The notes under the pieces: generated by a model
Told to the model about the DNA's origin: nothing
Seen by the model: the letters and a program-made list of their open reading frames with translations, nothing else
Databases searched by the model: none
Assembly (NCBI GenBank): GCA_949358305.1
Contig: OX442314.1
Span: forward strand, 16,733,060-16,797,059
DNA from: Strigamia acuminata
Lineage: Eukaryota; Arthropoda; Chilopoda; Geophilomorpha; Linotaeniidae
Reading direction: 5' to 3'
DNA length: 64,000 bases
In this document: one piece after another, positions 24,360-36,800 of the stretch
How the letters are laid out: each line of letters begins with the position of its first letter
How positions within the stretch are numbered: position 1 is the first letter of the stretch
Program-made: the position numbers and the translations under genes

Positions 24360-27300
24360 ATGGTAATAACTTTTTTTAAATACTAATACAATGAGTAACT
24401 AATAAAAATTGTTACTGTTGTTATTGTAGTATGGCTTTGTTAATCATGCCCTGGAATTGCTTGTATTAAGAACATATGGCCCAGAAGTTTGGGAAGAAAT
24501 TAAGTAAGTAAACCATAATAAATAAGAAAAATTAAATTATTGAGACAGTCGGACCTCGTTGTAACAAATCGCAAGGGACCCAAGAAATCGGTTCGTTATA
24601 ACGACAGTTCGTTATGACAAACGAGCTAAAAAAATTCAATTTCATCATAAAAAAATCATTAATTATGTCATGTACAGTGTGATTTTTGTACGAATGGAAG
24701 TTTTTCCAGTAGCTGCATTCCAGAAGTCATGTTTCAAGTGTATATATGTTTGTGTTTTTGCTTTGTATTGTTAAAAAATTCCAAAACATAAACACAGACA
24801 CCGAAAACACTCTACACAAAAGTTTTTGCATGCAGCTAGTATTTTAATAATGAAATTGTTTGCCTCTAAGTCGCTTTCAGGTTAAGCAGCTTAAATAAGG
24901 ACATCAGTTTTGATTCATGTGATCAAAATTCGTTATAACAAGGGGTTGTGGGTATTAAAGTGTTTCAGAAAATTGTTTGTTATAACGAATAATTCGTTAT
25001 ATTAAAATTCATTATACAGTATCAAATATTTTAACATGGTCTTGGTCTTCTATGGCTGGCCAACCAAGTCATTTTAACAATTCGTATACCGTATTAAAAA
25101 TTCGTTATAACGCAATTAATTATAACGAGGTTCGTATTATACAATATCGGCCGATAGCCGATAGTCTAATAGAAATCCGATAATCTTTTAACTGACCTGA
25201 CCACTAACCTTGTTTTCAAATTCTGACAGAAAAGACTTACAATCTGTTTGGTTTATGCTTCTTGGTATTTGACCAAAGTTTACATTATTTCCGTTATTTC
25301 ATCCTTGCATGTAAACATCAAATCAATAAGCGCGCTCTAGCACATGTTTATTTCACTTCAAAGGAGTTCTAAAACAAAAGAGAACAAAAACACATTAGTT
25401 GTGCAATTCAATCATCAAATTCAAAATTAATTTTGGCTAGATTTGGCTACGTCAACGAATACTGAAGCAGCCATTTTTGTTTTACCCGGTAGCATACATG
25501 ACATGATTCAATCTGCGCATGCTCGAAAGAGTGTCACTACTAAATGAAAAATATACCCAAAAAAGTACTGCAAATCATTAAACTAATTCGTTTTAAAACA
25601 TTTTAACATGAATGAATTAAATTATTTAAGGTACTATTTCTAGATATTAAAATAGGTGTATAGTGACACCTAAATAATGCAAATAATTACGATTTTTTTC
25701 AACAAAATACAGTCGAAACTCTTTATAACGAATCGCAAGGAAACCGAAAAATAAATTCGTTATAATGAGAATTCGTTATATCAAAATTTTTTAACATGGT
25801 GTTCTATGGCCAGCCAACCAAACCAGCCATTTTTAGGTATTCGTTATATCGATAATTCGTTATATCGCGATTCGTTATAAAGAGTTTCGACTGTACCTAC
25901 AATTTAGAATGCAATTTTAGATGCAAATGTTGAAAATCGTCTAAAAATTTCCTGGACTATTATACTGTATATGACCATATGATTGACAAGTCCAGAAACC
26001 ACCCTCGAATCTCCCGGCAACTTGCGGATGGCTTATCCCTTCGTACAGATGCTTGAATACGGAGTACCGAGTCGTCCGGGGTCCTTTATCAGCCGATATT
26101 GGCTTCATATAAGTTATTGCAACATTAAAAACATACGACATAATAGAAAAATCAAAATCAAAATCAAGGACCGACAAAAACGGATTCGATGATAAGAATT
26201 TTCAGATAACATGAACATGACAGTTGAAAATTAAATGAAATAAAATTCCAATAAAAAATACTTTCAATCATTTCAGGAAAGAGGCAGAAGTAAGGATGGA
26301 AGGACAGTTTTTAGTGCGCTTAATTTACGATGATGAAATAACATACAATCTCGTCGCAGCTGCAGAAGTTGTTTTAAGTAAGTAATAAACTCGAAATAAT
26401 TACATTTTCTTTTAACTCAGAAATGCAAATTTAGAATTATCAGCCGAGGAGATATTGGAAATGTTTGGTGTCATGTTTTTTGAATTTTGCAAGGAGTCTG
26501 GCTATGACAAAATTATGCAAGTGTTGGGTGGAACTCCGAGAGATTTCCTTCAAAATTTAGATGCTCTCCACGACCACTTGGGAACTATTTATCCTGGAAT
26601 GCGCGCACCTTCATTTCGATGCAGTGAAAGACCGGAAGACGGCGCTTTAATTCTACATTACTATTCCGAGAGAGAGGGACTTGAGCCCATTGTGATTGGA
26701 ATAGTCAAGGTGAGCACATTTGGTGCATCACAATTTAAATTTCAAAGAAAAATGTTGAACAATTATTTCTTGTTTCCAGTCTGTCGCGAAACAATTACAC
26801 AATACGGAAATTGACATGAAAATTCTTCGAACTAAAGAAGCATCAGATCATGCTCAGTTCATAATAATCGAAAAGAATAAACAAGAACGAATTAAAAATT
26901 ATGACTATGAAGAATTCGATACTTTGTCTAAAGGTTTTTCATATTTTTTTTTATTTTTTTTTTTATTTTTATTTTTTCTAAATTTTTTTTTCATTGCAGA
27001 ACCAAAAATTAGTCCTGCGACATTTAGCCGAGCATTTCCTTTTCACATAATATTTGGGCGTGATATGATCGTTCGTCAGGCTGGACTTTCCATCGCCCGC
27101 GTTTTGCCTCAATTAATCGAAGAAAATTGCAACATTACAAATATCATGGACATGGCTCGTCCTCACCTTGCCTTCACATTTAACAATATACTATCTCACA
27201 TCAATACAATTTATGTTTTAGTAACCAAAGAAGGAATCTCGGACACGCATGTTGATAATAAATATGCTCCTCCTAATGAAACCTCACCAATGAGATTAAA

Positions 27301-28669
27301 AGCGAGTTTATTTTCAATAAATGTTGATATTTTCATTTTTTAAATTTCATTTTACAAAATCTTTTCGTTTAGGGACAAATGTTGTTTGTATCAGAAACCG
27401 ACGTTATTTTATTTCTTTGTTCACCAAGTGTTCTTAATTTGGAAGATCTCAACAAGTAAGTTATTTGAACGCAACGACATCGATCGTGGAAACTTGCAAA
27501 TTAATATTGCTTTTTTTTAGACGTGGGCTCTTTTTATCTGACATTCCTTTGCACGATGCAACTAGAGATTTAGTTCTGCTATCCGAACAATTTGAAGCCG
27601 AGTATAAATTAACACAAAACCTGGAGATCTTAACTGATAAATTGCAACAGACCTACAGAGATCTAGAAGATGAAAAAAAGAAAACTGACAGGTTTTTAAT
27701 TCAAATACTATACTGTACTATACTATGAACAGTTAATTTTTTAAATTTTTTTATAGATTACTCTACTCCATTCTACCGGCATCTGTTGCCAATGAACTCC
27801 GTCACAAACGACCAGTACCAGCGAGACGATACGATTCAGTAACACTTTTATTCAGTGGAGTTGTCGGCTTTAGTGACTACTGTGCTCGGAATTCCGATGC
27901 CCAAGGAGCCATGAAAATAGTTCAGTTGCTCAACGACATATATACAACTTTCGATGTATTAACCGAGCCCAAAAAAAATCCAAATGTCTATAAAGTAAGA
28001 CAATACTAAAACATGAATTGAATTGAATTTAAAAACGGTATGCTTTTCTTTGAGGTTGAAACTATAGGTGATAAATATATGGCCGTCAGTGGATTGCCCG
28101 AACCTTGTGACTTTCACGCTAAATGCATCGCTAATTTAGCATTGGATATGATGAGTCTTTCGCATAAGATTAAAACTGTCGAAGGAGATTCAATGGTAAC
28201 TAGAATCAAAATATCTTGTAACCAATGGGCACCCAAAGTCGGGTTAATAATAAACTCAAAAGGCCCAAAGGCTGCAAGAAACCATAACCTTAATGCGTTA
28301 ATATTATATTCTACATTGTTCAACAGCAAATCACTATTGGTATACATTCTGGTGAAGTGGTGACGGGAGTAATAGGCCAACGAATGCCACGATACTGCCT
28401 GTTTGGAAACACAGTGAACTTAACCAGTAGAACTGAAACAACTGGTCAAAAGGGAAGAATTAATGTATCGGATGATGCATACAAGTAAATAAAACAATTA
28501 TAATTATAGTTGAGTTTATCCATATTTGACTTCACCCATTTGTAGACATTTGCAAGAACCTCAGAATCATGATCCAACATTTAAATTTTCCTACCGTGGT
28601 GAGATAACCATGAAAGGCAAGAAAGAGCCGATGAAGGTTTGGTTTTTGGAAAGAAAGCAACCGGAATAA
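24360..28669 (+). CDS. GUCY1B1: soluble guanylyl cyclase beta-1 subunit, copy 1
   Basis: Twelve coding exons join in frame to 607 residues (human is 619): 24360-24362 (ATG only), 24430-24503, 26277-26377, 26435-26709, 26780-26933, 27000-27301, 27373-27455, 27521-27691, 27757-27994, 28055-28195, 28327-28484, 28546-28669. The H-NOX domain (1 to about 190) has the proximal heme histidine at 105 (LDALHDHL), Cys122 and YxSxR at 135-139 (YYSER), so it should bind heme and NO. PAS-like (about 205-345) and coiled-coil regions follow. The catalytic domain has the beta-type FSGVVGF lacking the metal aspartate, [10 protein letters not shown] (guanine-selecting Glu) and [17 protein letters not shown]. 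It should pair with alpha. Intron 6 (27302-27372) is GC-AG. An upstream non-coding exon is inferred at 22136-22316. Confidence 0.95.
24546..25135. mobile_element. pogo/Tigger-like element in GUCY1B1 copy 1 intron 2
   Basis: It begins CAGTCGGACCTCGTTGTAAC, with many internal TTCGTTATAACG motifs. The right side reads TATAACGAGGTTCG, a degraded complement of the left end. A further inverted pair (GTAGCTGCATTC near 24712 and GCATGCAGCTAG near 24831) suggests a smaller nested element. No transposase is visible. Confidence 0.7.
25710..25893. mobile_element. pogo/Tigger-like MITE, 184 bp, TA duplication
   Basis: Ends CAGTCGAAACTCTTTATAAC and its complement GTTATAAAGAGTTTCGACTG are perfect over about 20 bp and flanked by TA at 25708-25709 and 25894-25895. 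The rest of GUCY1B1 copy 1 intron 2 holds no exon. Confidence 0.9.
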
Positions 28670-30071
28670 ATAAAAATTTGATCCAAACTTCATATATTTT
28701 TCCTCACACTATAGAAGTAGAATAATTCACTGACCAATAAATGTGTATAATTTCTTTAATAAAATCTATTTGCGCACGACTTAACAAACCATTACATCTA
28801 CAATCTACAATAACAAAACAAAGCCATTCCTGTCTGCAGTGAATTCTATTCATATGTAAATTATCACTACCGTACTTGAACTAAGCATTTACCGCTAATG
28901 GTTTGTAAATATCCATATTTACCAACCATCCCAAAAACTGCTCAACTGTTGAGGAGCACTTAGTAAGCACTAAGTAAACAACTCACCTATGTAACAAACC
29001 AATGCCTTACTAAGCCCTCACTTCATTATTCCAACAGTGTTTTGAGTCCTCGGGTTTGTCGTAGTGACAAGCCCCGTTGCAGGCTTACTTGGCAGACTGT
29101 TACAGCCCTCAGTAGTCAATATTTAATCTGTGCAAGTATTTGTTGTGAGAGCAACTCATTTTGACTCACTAAAGGTATTCACTCTTACTTGTTAGATTTG
29201 ATGGAATAACGTTCACAACACACATTGATGATGAATAAACAAGTATAATGTTCCATACAGTTGTTAAATTACACAGATTGAGTACACACGAATTTAAGCT
29301 TCATTACATCATTCCAAGCAACACAATATAATCTCGAACACAGTATAATTATACATAAAAAACTCTAACATTACTAACTGTTCATTTTCAAACATTATTC
29401 TACTGCTCCAGCTGTTTCTAATGATGGTGCCACCTAATCAGTAATGCATTATCACATGGGCACTCATCTAGAGCACAATATTTATTATTTTTATTGATTT
29501 ATTTATTCGGTATTCATAATCATAATGCTATGGTTGGAGAATTCGGCCAAGCAATGAGCGTTTTGTGCTATTCATCACTGAATGCCCAAAATAATAGTGA
29601 ATGTAGGTTGGTACTTTTATTTCAGGAGCACTTCTAAACTTTCAAATGATCATTAAAATGGGGCACTTGTAATCGATTATAAAGACTGCTGCTTCATTAA
29701 TTTCATCCTAAAAACGACTATGAATTAAAAAAAAAACTTGCCCCTGCTATTTGAGATGTTCGTTCCAGTTTCTAAACAACTTTAATTTGTACAAGCAACA
29801 AGTGGTACCCAGTCAATTAAATTAGACATGTGCAGTCATTACAGGCAATGTAATGTGGAATGAAAAGATGTGCAAGGTCAGTTAATTACACCAAGGATAT
29901 AGACAAGAAAAGAATAACGGAGACTTAGCCGGCAATCTTAATTAACCTGTGTTTCAGTCCACTACTTGTTCCTTTGTAAACTGTCAGGTCGATTATCCAA
30001 TTCACATCCCTTTTTCAATAGAAACAATGTATTGGTAGTCGGTGCGTTGACGTTGTTTTCTAATTACATAA
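28670..30071. other. 3' flank of GUCY1B1 copy 1, no gene
   Basis: AATAAATAAA overlaps the stop codon region (28664-28673) and CAATAAATG follows near 28736, so transcription probably ends here. The rest is AT-rich without a supported feature. Confidence 0.45.
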
Positions 30072-30337
30072 TACCGTATTTTATCGATTAAGAGCCGCGG
30101 ATCTTATTCAAAACTGCCATATTTGTCAGCAATTACAATTTCGGTTTTTTTGTTTGTTTAATGTAACAAACGAAGTCTGAACATCACGAACGAAGCTTCC
30201 GTTCATCGTTCGTGAGGTTAAATACGGAAACAATACCGTACTTTTGCAAAAATACGATATTCTTGGTGTCTCAGCCGCGGCTACTATTCGAGGGCTGTTA
30301 CAATTCGAGGGCGACTCTTAATCAGTAAAATACGGTA
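30072..30337. mobile_element. MITE with TACCGTATTTTA ends
   Basis: The left end TACCGTATTTTATCGATTAA and the complement of the right end TACCGTATTTTACTGATTAA are inverted repeats, with TA as a possible target duplication. The interior contains two CCGCGGCT/CCGCGGAT motifs and an inverted CGAACGA tract. Confidence 0.8.
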
Positions 30338-30555
30338 ATCACAAAAATAATAATTGTAATTTCATCATTTCAAACATTTACTCCCTAACCTTTTTATAAT
30401 AGCAATTACGTAGTTTCGCTCGTCCTCTGCCAGCTTTTCCAACGTGCCCTTTGCTTTACGGATATCCAATAATTCCAAACGGTGAAATAATAAATAATTT
30501 CCAGTAAGTAAAATTAAATTGCAAATAACCCTAATTGGTAAGCACAATCTACGTA

Positions 30556-30750
30556 CAGTGGTGGGCAAAAAAAACTTCCCTTCAGTTTAGCTGTTTTAAG
30601 TTTATCTATCATTATTTGCCAGGTCTATCTTTTAATACTGTTGTTTAGGGTAAGACGAGAGACCGAGTCAAGATTGATGGATTTTTATGCCACCTGGTAG
30701 ATAAACTTAAAACAGCTAAACTGAAGGAAAGTTTTTTTTGTCCACCACTG
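30556..30750. mobile_element. mariner-like MITE, 195 bp, TA duplication
   Basis: Inverted ends of about 51 bp start CAGTGGTGGGCAAAAAAAAC and differ at two or three positions between the arms. TA flanks both sides (30554-30555, 30751-30752). No coding capacity. Confidence 0.9.
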
Positions 30751-30827
30751 TACATAAGTAACAAGCAAATAAATTATACAAAGTGACTATAGGTAAATCG
30801 ATACATCAAGTGTCAGTTGCTTTTAAC

Positions 30828-30899
30828 CAAATTTCCCACAAAACACTTATTATATTAAAAGCTTTTGCTTTTAATATAATAGGTGTTTTGTGAGAAATT
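30828..30899. repeat. foldback repeat
   Basis: Inverted arms around CACAAAACACTTATTATATT and AATATAATAGGTGTTTTGTG, with a central GCTTTTGC. This is a short palindrome of unknown origin. Confidence 0.75.
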
Positions 30900-31419
30900 T
30901 CAGCTGTTATAAAATAAATTAAATCTGTTTACGAAGATAAATGTTTAAAACATGTGCATTTTAATACGCCCAAAGGAATCTTCACAGCTCGTTCCCATTT
31001 TATATTCATGTTGAACTTGCTCCCCTATTCAATCTAGGATCATGTACTATTTTTTATTTCACCTGGTAACCAACTAATGAATCGAAAATGTAGTTCATTA
31101 TACCATTACCACATAACACAACGACTGCAGCGTTTCTGTCTAATAAAATTGTTCTTTATTTTGTGTCACCTCGATCCAATTATGCAAATCCCGACTGAGG
31201 GTCTCCACCACCGGAAAAAGTTGTCTCTAATTTTGCGAACCCAGAACGTAACTGGCGACATCCGGTTGACCAAGAACGGGTGCAAATTGTGCTTTCAATT
31301 TGCGAATGCAATAAACGTTATTCAACTTAACCGAAAGACGAGTAATCCTCCCAATCGATTTACAACAAAAATGAGCAACTCAAATGAGATGTTAAGTCGT
31401 GGAAGGACAGTGCTAATAA

Positions 31420-31604
31420 GTGCATTCAAAAACTCTAAAACATATGCAAAACTCGTTTCGTGTTGAATAACATGAATAACATTGAATAACATGTTATTCA
31501 ATGAAATAATATGAATAACATTGAATAACATGTTATTCAATAGGAATGACGTCACGTACAAACACGAAACGAGTTTTGCATACGTTTTAGAGTTTTTGAA
31601 TGCA
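31420..31604. mobile_element. GTGCATTCA-ended MITE with palindromic core
   Basis: Arms of about 45 bp begin GTGCATTCAAAAACTCTAAA and differ by one base. The core is a repeated ATTGAATAACATGTTATTC palindrome. Related ends occur at 36697-36800 and 63509-63614 and, more distantly, in the element at 4481-4924 (GGTGCGTTCA). Confidence 0.85.
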
Positions 31605-32240
31605 CCTACTGAATCGAATTTTTGACACTTGGATCACCGTTAAAAAAAGGAATTGAACATTTAATATTAAATGATATTTAATAGAATAATTTCTCTGCGA
31701 AATCAGGTAGTGTAGTTAAAGTTAAAAAAAAATTTTCTACAATTACCGGTATGTTTCATAAAAACAATTCAAGAGAATTAAGATTGAAAAGAAATTAATG
31801 ACTAATGTCAAACTGAAAAATCCACATTGACACAATTGCACTTTAGCTGTTTTAAAAAGATTAGACACAACAGCAAACTCCTGTCAATTATTGTGGCTGA
31901 AAAAGAGAAAGTTTAAATCCAGAAAAAAATTAAAACGTCAATGAAAACTTTTCACTTTAATTTTTGTCAGAGATTTACTCTAAATTTTATGATCCACATT
32001 TAAATGCCTAAAGAAAATAAAACGTGATTAAATGATATCCACAAGCAAAGTAAATAAAGTGAACAATAACATGCAAACATATTTGAATAAACTTCTAGCC
32101 AATGCATAATCAACTGTTTACATTTGCTGTCGCCCATGTTGATGAGATGGGTAGAGACTTCTTGGCAACACCATGAATATCTGTTCCTACAAAACACAAT
32201 TTTCTTGAAAATGTTGCCACAATCTCAAAAAATATTAGGT
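31605..32240. other. non-coding stretch
   Basis: No gene or repeat that I can support. Confidence 0.4.
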
Positions 32241-32600
32241 TCCGATGCCATACAATTCGAATGGCTCACCACACTCGTCACCTGTTCCCATTAGAAAACA
32301 GAAGTTAAGCAGTACCGGTATTGGGCCTTCAGTACTTGGATGGGTCACCAACTGAGAATTTCTGTTGTTTCTCATCCTTATCTGACTAAAGTACTGTTTC
32401 AAGAGCAAGAACATCTGCCACTTATCTCCAACTGGATTTTCTATGGTTTCTTAGCTCACGGTGCAAACGTGAGAAAGTCGTCCTTCAGATCAGCGGCTTG
32501 CATGGCTTAATCCCCTCATAGGCACTCGTCAAGAAAGTGATTACCACCATTACCACGCATAATGTCAATAATACAATTCAATACAATACAATACAATATC
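32241..32600 (+). mobile_element. 5S-rRNA-derived SINE (SINE3-like)
   Basis: The head (32241-32370) resembles 5S rRNA: GATGCCATAC near the start, AGAAGTTAAGCAG in the position of the A-box/intermediate region, then AGTACTTGGATGGGTCACC, the internal control region of 5S genes, diverged at several positions. It is followed by an unrelated body (to about 32560) and a tail of TACAA/CAATA short repeats (32570-32597). That architecture marks a pol III retroposon rather than a functional 5S gene. Confidence 0.8.
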
Positions 32601-34716
32601 TACCCAATGTTATACAATGGCTGCTACATCACTGTAAACGTCTTAAAACAAAGTTGGTTTTCAATTGTTTAATGCAACTAATGCATCTAGTGGAAATGGA
32701 GTAAGATAAAAGTAAAGTGGTTATGGGGGTTTTCAAAAGCCAATATTTCTTTCCTTTGAAGAACACCAACAAAGCTTTTATGACCTCTGTCCACCCTCTG
32801 GCTGTGAATGTTCAAATATCACTAATCAAAAATGAAAGAAGGCAAACATTTACAGCCTGAAGACGTCCAGATACTAGATCAAAAAGCTTTTAGTATTTCT
32901 TATACAGTATTTGCTTAGTTTGAACAAAATAAATTAATTTTTTTTTTCACGTAAACAAACACTGGCGTAGAATTGTGCTTTTTATTCGAGTCTGGCAAAA
33001 GCTACCTGCTAGCTAGACGATTCAAAGACGAGATTTTATGAACATCATAAAAACAAGTTTAATGCAAAATGAAAGCAGACTAATTCCCTAACAACAGAAA
33101 GCTTGGTTACTGTTGGCCAGCAACCAACAGCCACAATACTAAAAAAAAATCAACTACTATGCCCAATCAACAATAATTAGCCGGTTTTACAATAGGAATG
33201 CAAATCCGAACAACGTTTCTTTCAGAACCTCTGACGAACTTGGTTTTTCATTTCAATCCCAACATACAACTTCTCGACCATGGGGTATATTGTGCATGTC
33301 TAAACATTGGAATAATCCATGTTTAAAAATGTATCAGTCGTTTGATTGAAATGCAGGAAAAAAACATCTCGGCTGAATGGAATTTTAAAAACATTTACGT
33401 GGACTTAAAGTTACTAAACACTCATCTATTTCCACTAAAGAAGATTTTAAAATAATAATTAAATAAAAAGTTACAACCATATTGCTTTTGCCAAAATAAT
33501 AGAATAAAGACATTTTAGTGCCAAAATCTTGGAATATTTTAGAAATAGCTCTCTATACGAGTTTAAATCACAGCTGTGTGCGCGAAAAAACATTGTTGGC
33601 TCTTCTTTTTACTATATTGATCGTTTCTAATCTTTGAACCATCAATCAAAACCGCACAACTTTGGCATCCTGATGCAATTACACAAATTTGTGGCCTGAG
33701 AGAAGTTTGAGAGAAGTTTGGCTACAAATTTTTCACCAAAACGGCTTTTTATACTTCTCTTTACATAATTTCTTTAGTAAAATGTAGATTCCCACACCCT
33801 GACTAGTCGGTAAACTTCATCCCAAAATTTGGCCTCCATTTTGAACAGCACAATAAACCCAGTGGGTTTACAATGGTGTTTTTTTTTTTACTTTAGCTGA
33901 TTTATGATGCTTACATCATAAATCAGCAAACGTGAAATTTTTATTAAAAACAAATTTTAAATAAAGAGAGAATTAACCCAGAACGACCGAAACCGGTCAA
34001 AATGACCAGTCGAAATAGCATGAACAATACGCGCACAATACGTGCATACAATGTTTTGGCGTCAAATTGGTTTGTTTTAAATTCAGAAACACGCAAAACA
34101 TGTGAATAAAATACTAAAACAAAAATTGATGGATTTTATAAAATCTGATAAATTTAAAACGGAAATTTTAATTTTAGACACGTGCAATTCAATTTTGGAT
34201 AGATCTGGTTCCCCGGTATAGATGATTAAACTATATCTATTAAATTATTATTTTCTCAATGGGTGTTATGATCGGTTTTGACCATTCTAGTGTTAATACA
34301 CCACAAGACATACCGAGCACCAAAAATGTAAATACCGATACAAATTTACAGTATAATAAAAAAAAAAAATTTTCATGCATGAAATATAGATGTCCAGTTT
34401 GGGACTCTATCGTTGCACTGAGCTAGGACTCCGCTAGGCAAATGGACAATTTGTTAACCAATTAATATAGAAGTCAAAGCTGGAATTAGGCCTTAGGCAA
34501 GCTATTCAAAGCATTTAACCTAACCCAGCCGGGTTAACCTGGATCTAACAGTTCCCCGCCCCCGTCTGTATAAACTTAACCTGCAATTAGATTGTTTTAT
34601 TAAAAAGTATTTCTTGGTTAATTCTTGTTAAAATACCGTTGTGTCGTCAGATTCCGTATTGATATGCGTGAATATTTATTTTATTTTGTTTTGTGGTTTG
34701 ATATATTCAAAAAAGG
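32601..34716. other. 2.1 kb without a gene
   Basis: No exon is supported. A hairpin at 33895-33926 (arms GCTGATTTATGATG and its complement, 4-base loop) is the only clear structure. The 3' end adjoins the inferred promoter of GUCY1B1 copy 2. Confidence 0.4.
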
Positions 34717-34917
34717 TAGTTCTTATCTTTGACACTAGACCTCACACTTTAGCATATCCCATTTTAAATCGATAATAGCAAAGAGTTAAGAGGCAACAGC
34801 AACAGCACGTGAACGGGACTCATAGTAGCTGCCAACCAATCAACCGGTTAACATAAATTATTATTTTGAAATCCACTAAAGAGCAACAGAATACAAATGA
34901 TTTGCTTTAACCACAAG
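34717..34917 (+). promoter_or_regulatory. promoter and 5' untranslated exon of GUCY1B1 copy 2
   Basis: The 78-bp block at 34717-34794 is the counterpart of 22136-22213, with a handful of substitutions and one indel. The exon continues to the donor AAG|GTAAGTCGAC after 34917. CACGTG, absent from copy 1, lies near 34805. The inferred 5' intron reaches to about 38.2 kb. Beyond this block and the roughly 35 bp before each ATG, the two upstream regions are not recognisably similar, which argues for selection on the block. Confidence 0.6.
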
Positions 34918-35301
34918 GTAAGTCGACATTCGATATTCGCTGCAAACTAACTTTTTTCTACTTCACAACTTCATTTTTCGATAAATGAACATTTTGATTT
35001 AACTACATTGATTAAATCTGCAAGTAAAATCTACGATATATAATTGCATTTTCTGACACATGGAAAGTAGTTTTTGAATAATCTTTAAGCTTACGTCCCA
35101 CTTTTCATTTCCTTCCGCTTACCAAACTTTTGAGTTCCTCAGGTGTTTTTACGCTTTGTCACCAAAAAATTAGATGATAAATATTTATGGTAAAAAGAAT
35201 GCATTTTTGATTATTTTATCAAAGTTTGGATTTTCACATTTACGTTCCATCCAAGTTCCATGCATACTCCATTCTATATCCAAGCAGCAATATTTATGAC
35301 A

Positions 35302-35613
35302 GCAAAATGCCCAAAGGAAAAAAAATTTTTTTAACCAAACTCGGATGACAGATCAACACAAAACGTGGACCATTTGAAGGCAAGCTTGTCTTCATTCCAA
35401 GGATTCCATTGGTTCCAACTGATTTGCCGTTTTCATTCAAACGATTACAATTCCCTTTTCGGCTTGCATTTGCATTCACTATTAATAAATCGCAGGGACA
35501 TTCACTTAAAGTAACATGCTTCATTTGACAGACGAATGCTTCTCACATGGACAGCTGTATGTTGGAATGTCAAGAGTAAATGGCGGTTTTCAGGGATGCT
35601 TGGAGGCATAAGG
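35302..35613 (+). pseudogene. Helitron PIF1-like helicase C-terminal remnant
   Basis: The frame around 35360-35520 reads [20 protein letters not shown], then [20 protein letters not shown], then GHSL. A second frame after about 35530 reads ECFSHGQLYVGMSRVNGGF. These are the last conserved motifs of the Helitron-type PIF1 helicase. A TGA plus frameshift near 35524-35535 and the missing N-terminal part show it is dead. It lies in the 5' intron of GUCY1B1 copy 2. Confidence 0.85.
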
Positions 35614-36696
35614 CTATACGGATTTATGGACAAGCTCTTTCTTGAATAGGAAAATTTTTTTTCCTATCCATTTTTTTTGCTGAAAATTTGCAATTTTGTT
35701 TATATCATAGTAAATCTTAACTCGGGTGAAATTTTAAGTCATTGGTCATTTATTTAATTAGTTATGCTAAATGCAAATTTTCTGCCCCTTAAACTCTAGC
35801 AAAACTATTATGCTGGCTTTGCTGCCTAAGAAACAGCGTTTCAGTTAACAGCTTTTCGCATACACCAGTAGTGTTTAAACCAACCACTAGTTGGTAAAAA
35901 AAATATAATTTTTCACTGTTCATAACTACGCCTTCTATAAAATAAGTTGTGAACTTCAAAAATCGAAACGGCGCTTTAACTACCGTAATTGACCTGAAAA
36001 CTGTCCATAAATCCGTAGTGCCTTATACCAGAACGGCACATGTACCAAGCTCAGTATACTTTAATTCTTGTTTACAGTTAATTTAATTTTAATTTCTTCT
36101 TATTTAATTTTTCGCCTTTATCAATTTCGGACTTTCTCATTTCAACCTGAATGTCACTTCGTTCAAAATTAATTTCTGGAATTTCATTAATTTCTTAAAT
36201 TTCACGAATATGGAGTTTTGACTCACTTCATTTCCGTCTTTGTACGCCACCCAATTGTTGAGCTTAGCTTAGTATATATATATATAGTCAGATTTGTCTG
36301 CTGAAGATAAATACAACTGAAGTTCCCTTGAAAAAAATCAATATCCAATCTGACCCTTGACAAATGTAATCTTTCAGTTCCAAATTGCAGATACAAAATT
36401 ATGGTAAACCACTTGTCCAGCAAACGGGAGATTTGGGTTCAACTCCTGACTGTAGACTTCATGGAGTCTGAGTCAATTGGTTTTTTAAACCACAAATTTG
36501 AAAGCAGGAGGTAGACCATAAACTTTCTCCAAATACAAATGATGTTTCCTGCATTGAAATATCATCTAAAGTTTCATATTTCAAATTGCTGCTCTTGGCC
36601 ACGGGTACTAGTCGAGGGCGGCTCTTTGTCGAGGAAAAACTGCATGTTTTTGTTATCAATTGATTGTAATATTGTGTACTCCACAAATAAACAACA

Positions 36697-36800
36697 GGTG
36701 CATTCAAAGTTTCTGTTTGTGTTAATATTAGTGTTTGCAAAAACAAAAACAGCCGTAAACTAACATCAAAACGACGTAAACAGAAACTTTTAATGCAGCT
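36697..36800. mobile_element. short GGTGCATTCA-ended MITE
   Basis: The left GGTGCATTCAAAGTTTCTGT and the complement of the right end AGCTGCATTAAAAGTTTCTG are inverted arms of about 25 bp. The element is 104 bp and lies in the 5' intron of GUCY1B1 copy 2. The rest of that intron (34918-38224) shows only the Helitron remnant and AT-rich sequence. Confidence 0.7.

Noticed and set aside
31077-31466. 129-codon plus-strand frame
   Set aside because: It overlaps a dispersed repeat and the MITE starting at 31420, and has no recognisable domain.
32241-32370. Functional 5S rRNA gene
   Set aside because: Several substitutions in the internal promoter, no T-run terminator at the right place, and an attached body and repeat tail; called a SINE instead.
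36400-36460. tRNA-like B box (GGGTTCAACTCC) suggesting a tRNA gene
   Set aside because: There is no convincing A box, acceptor stem or anticodon arm; at most it is a decayed tRNA-derived SINE fragment.
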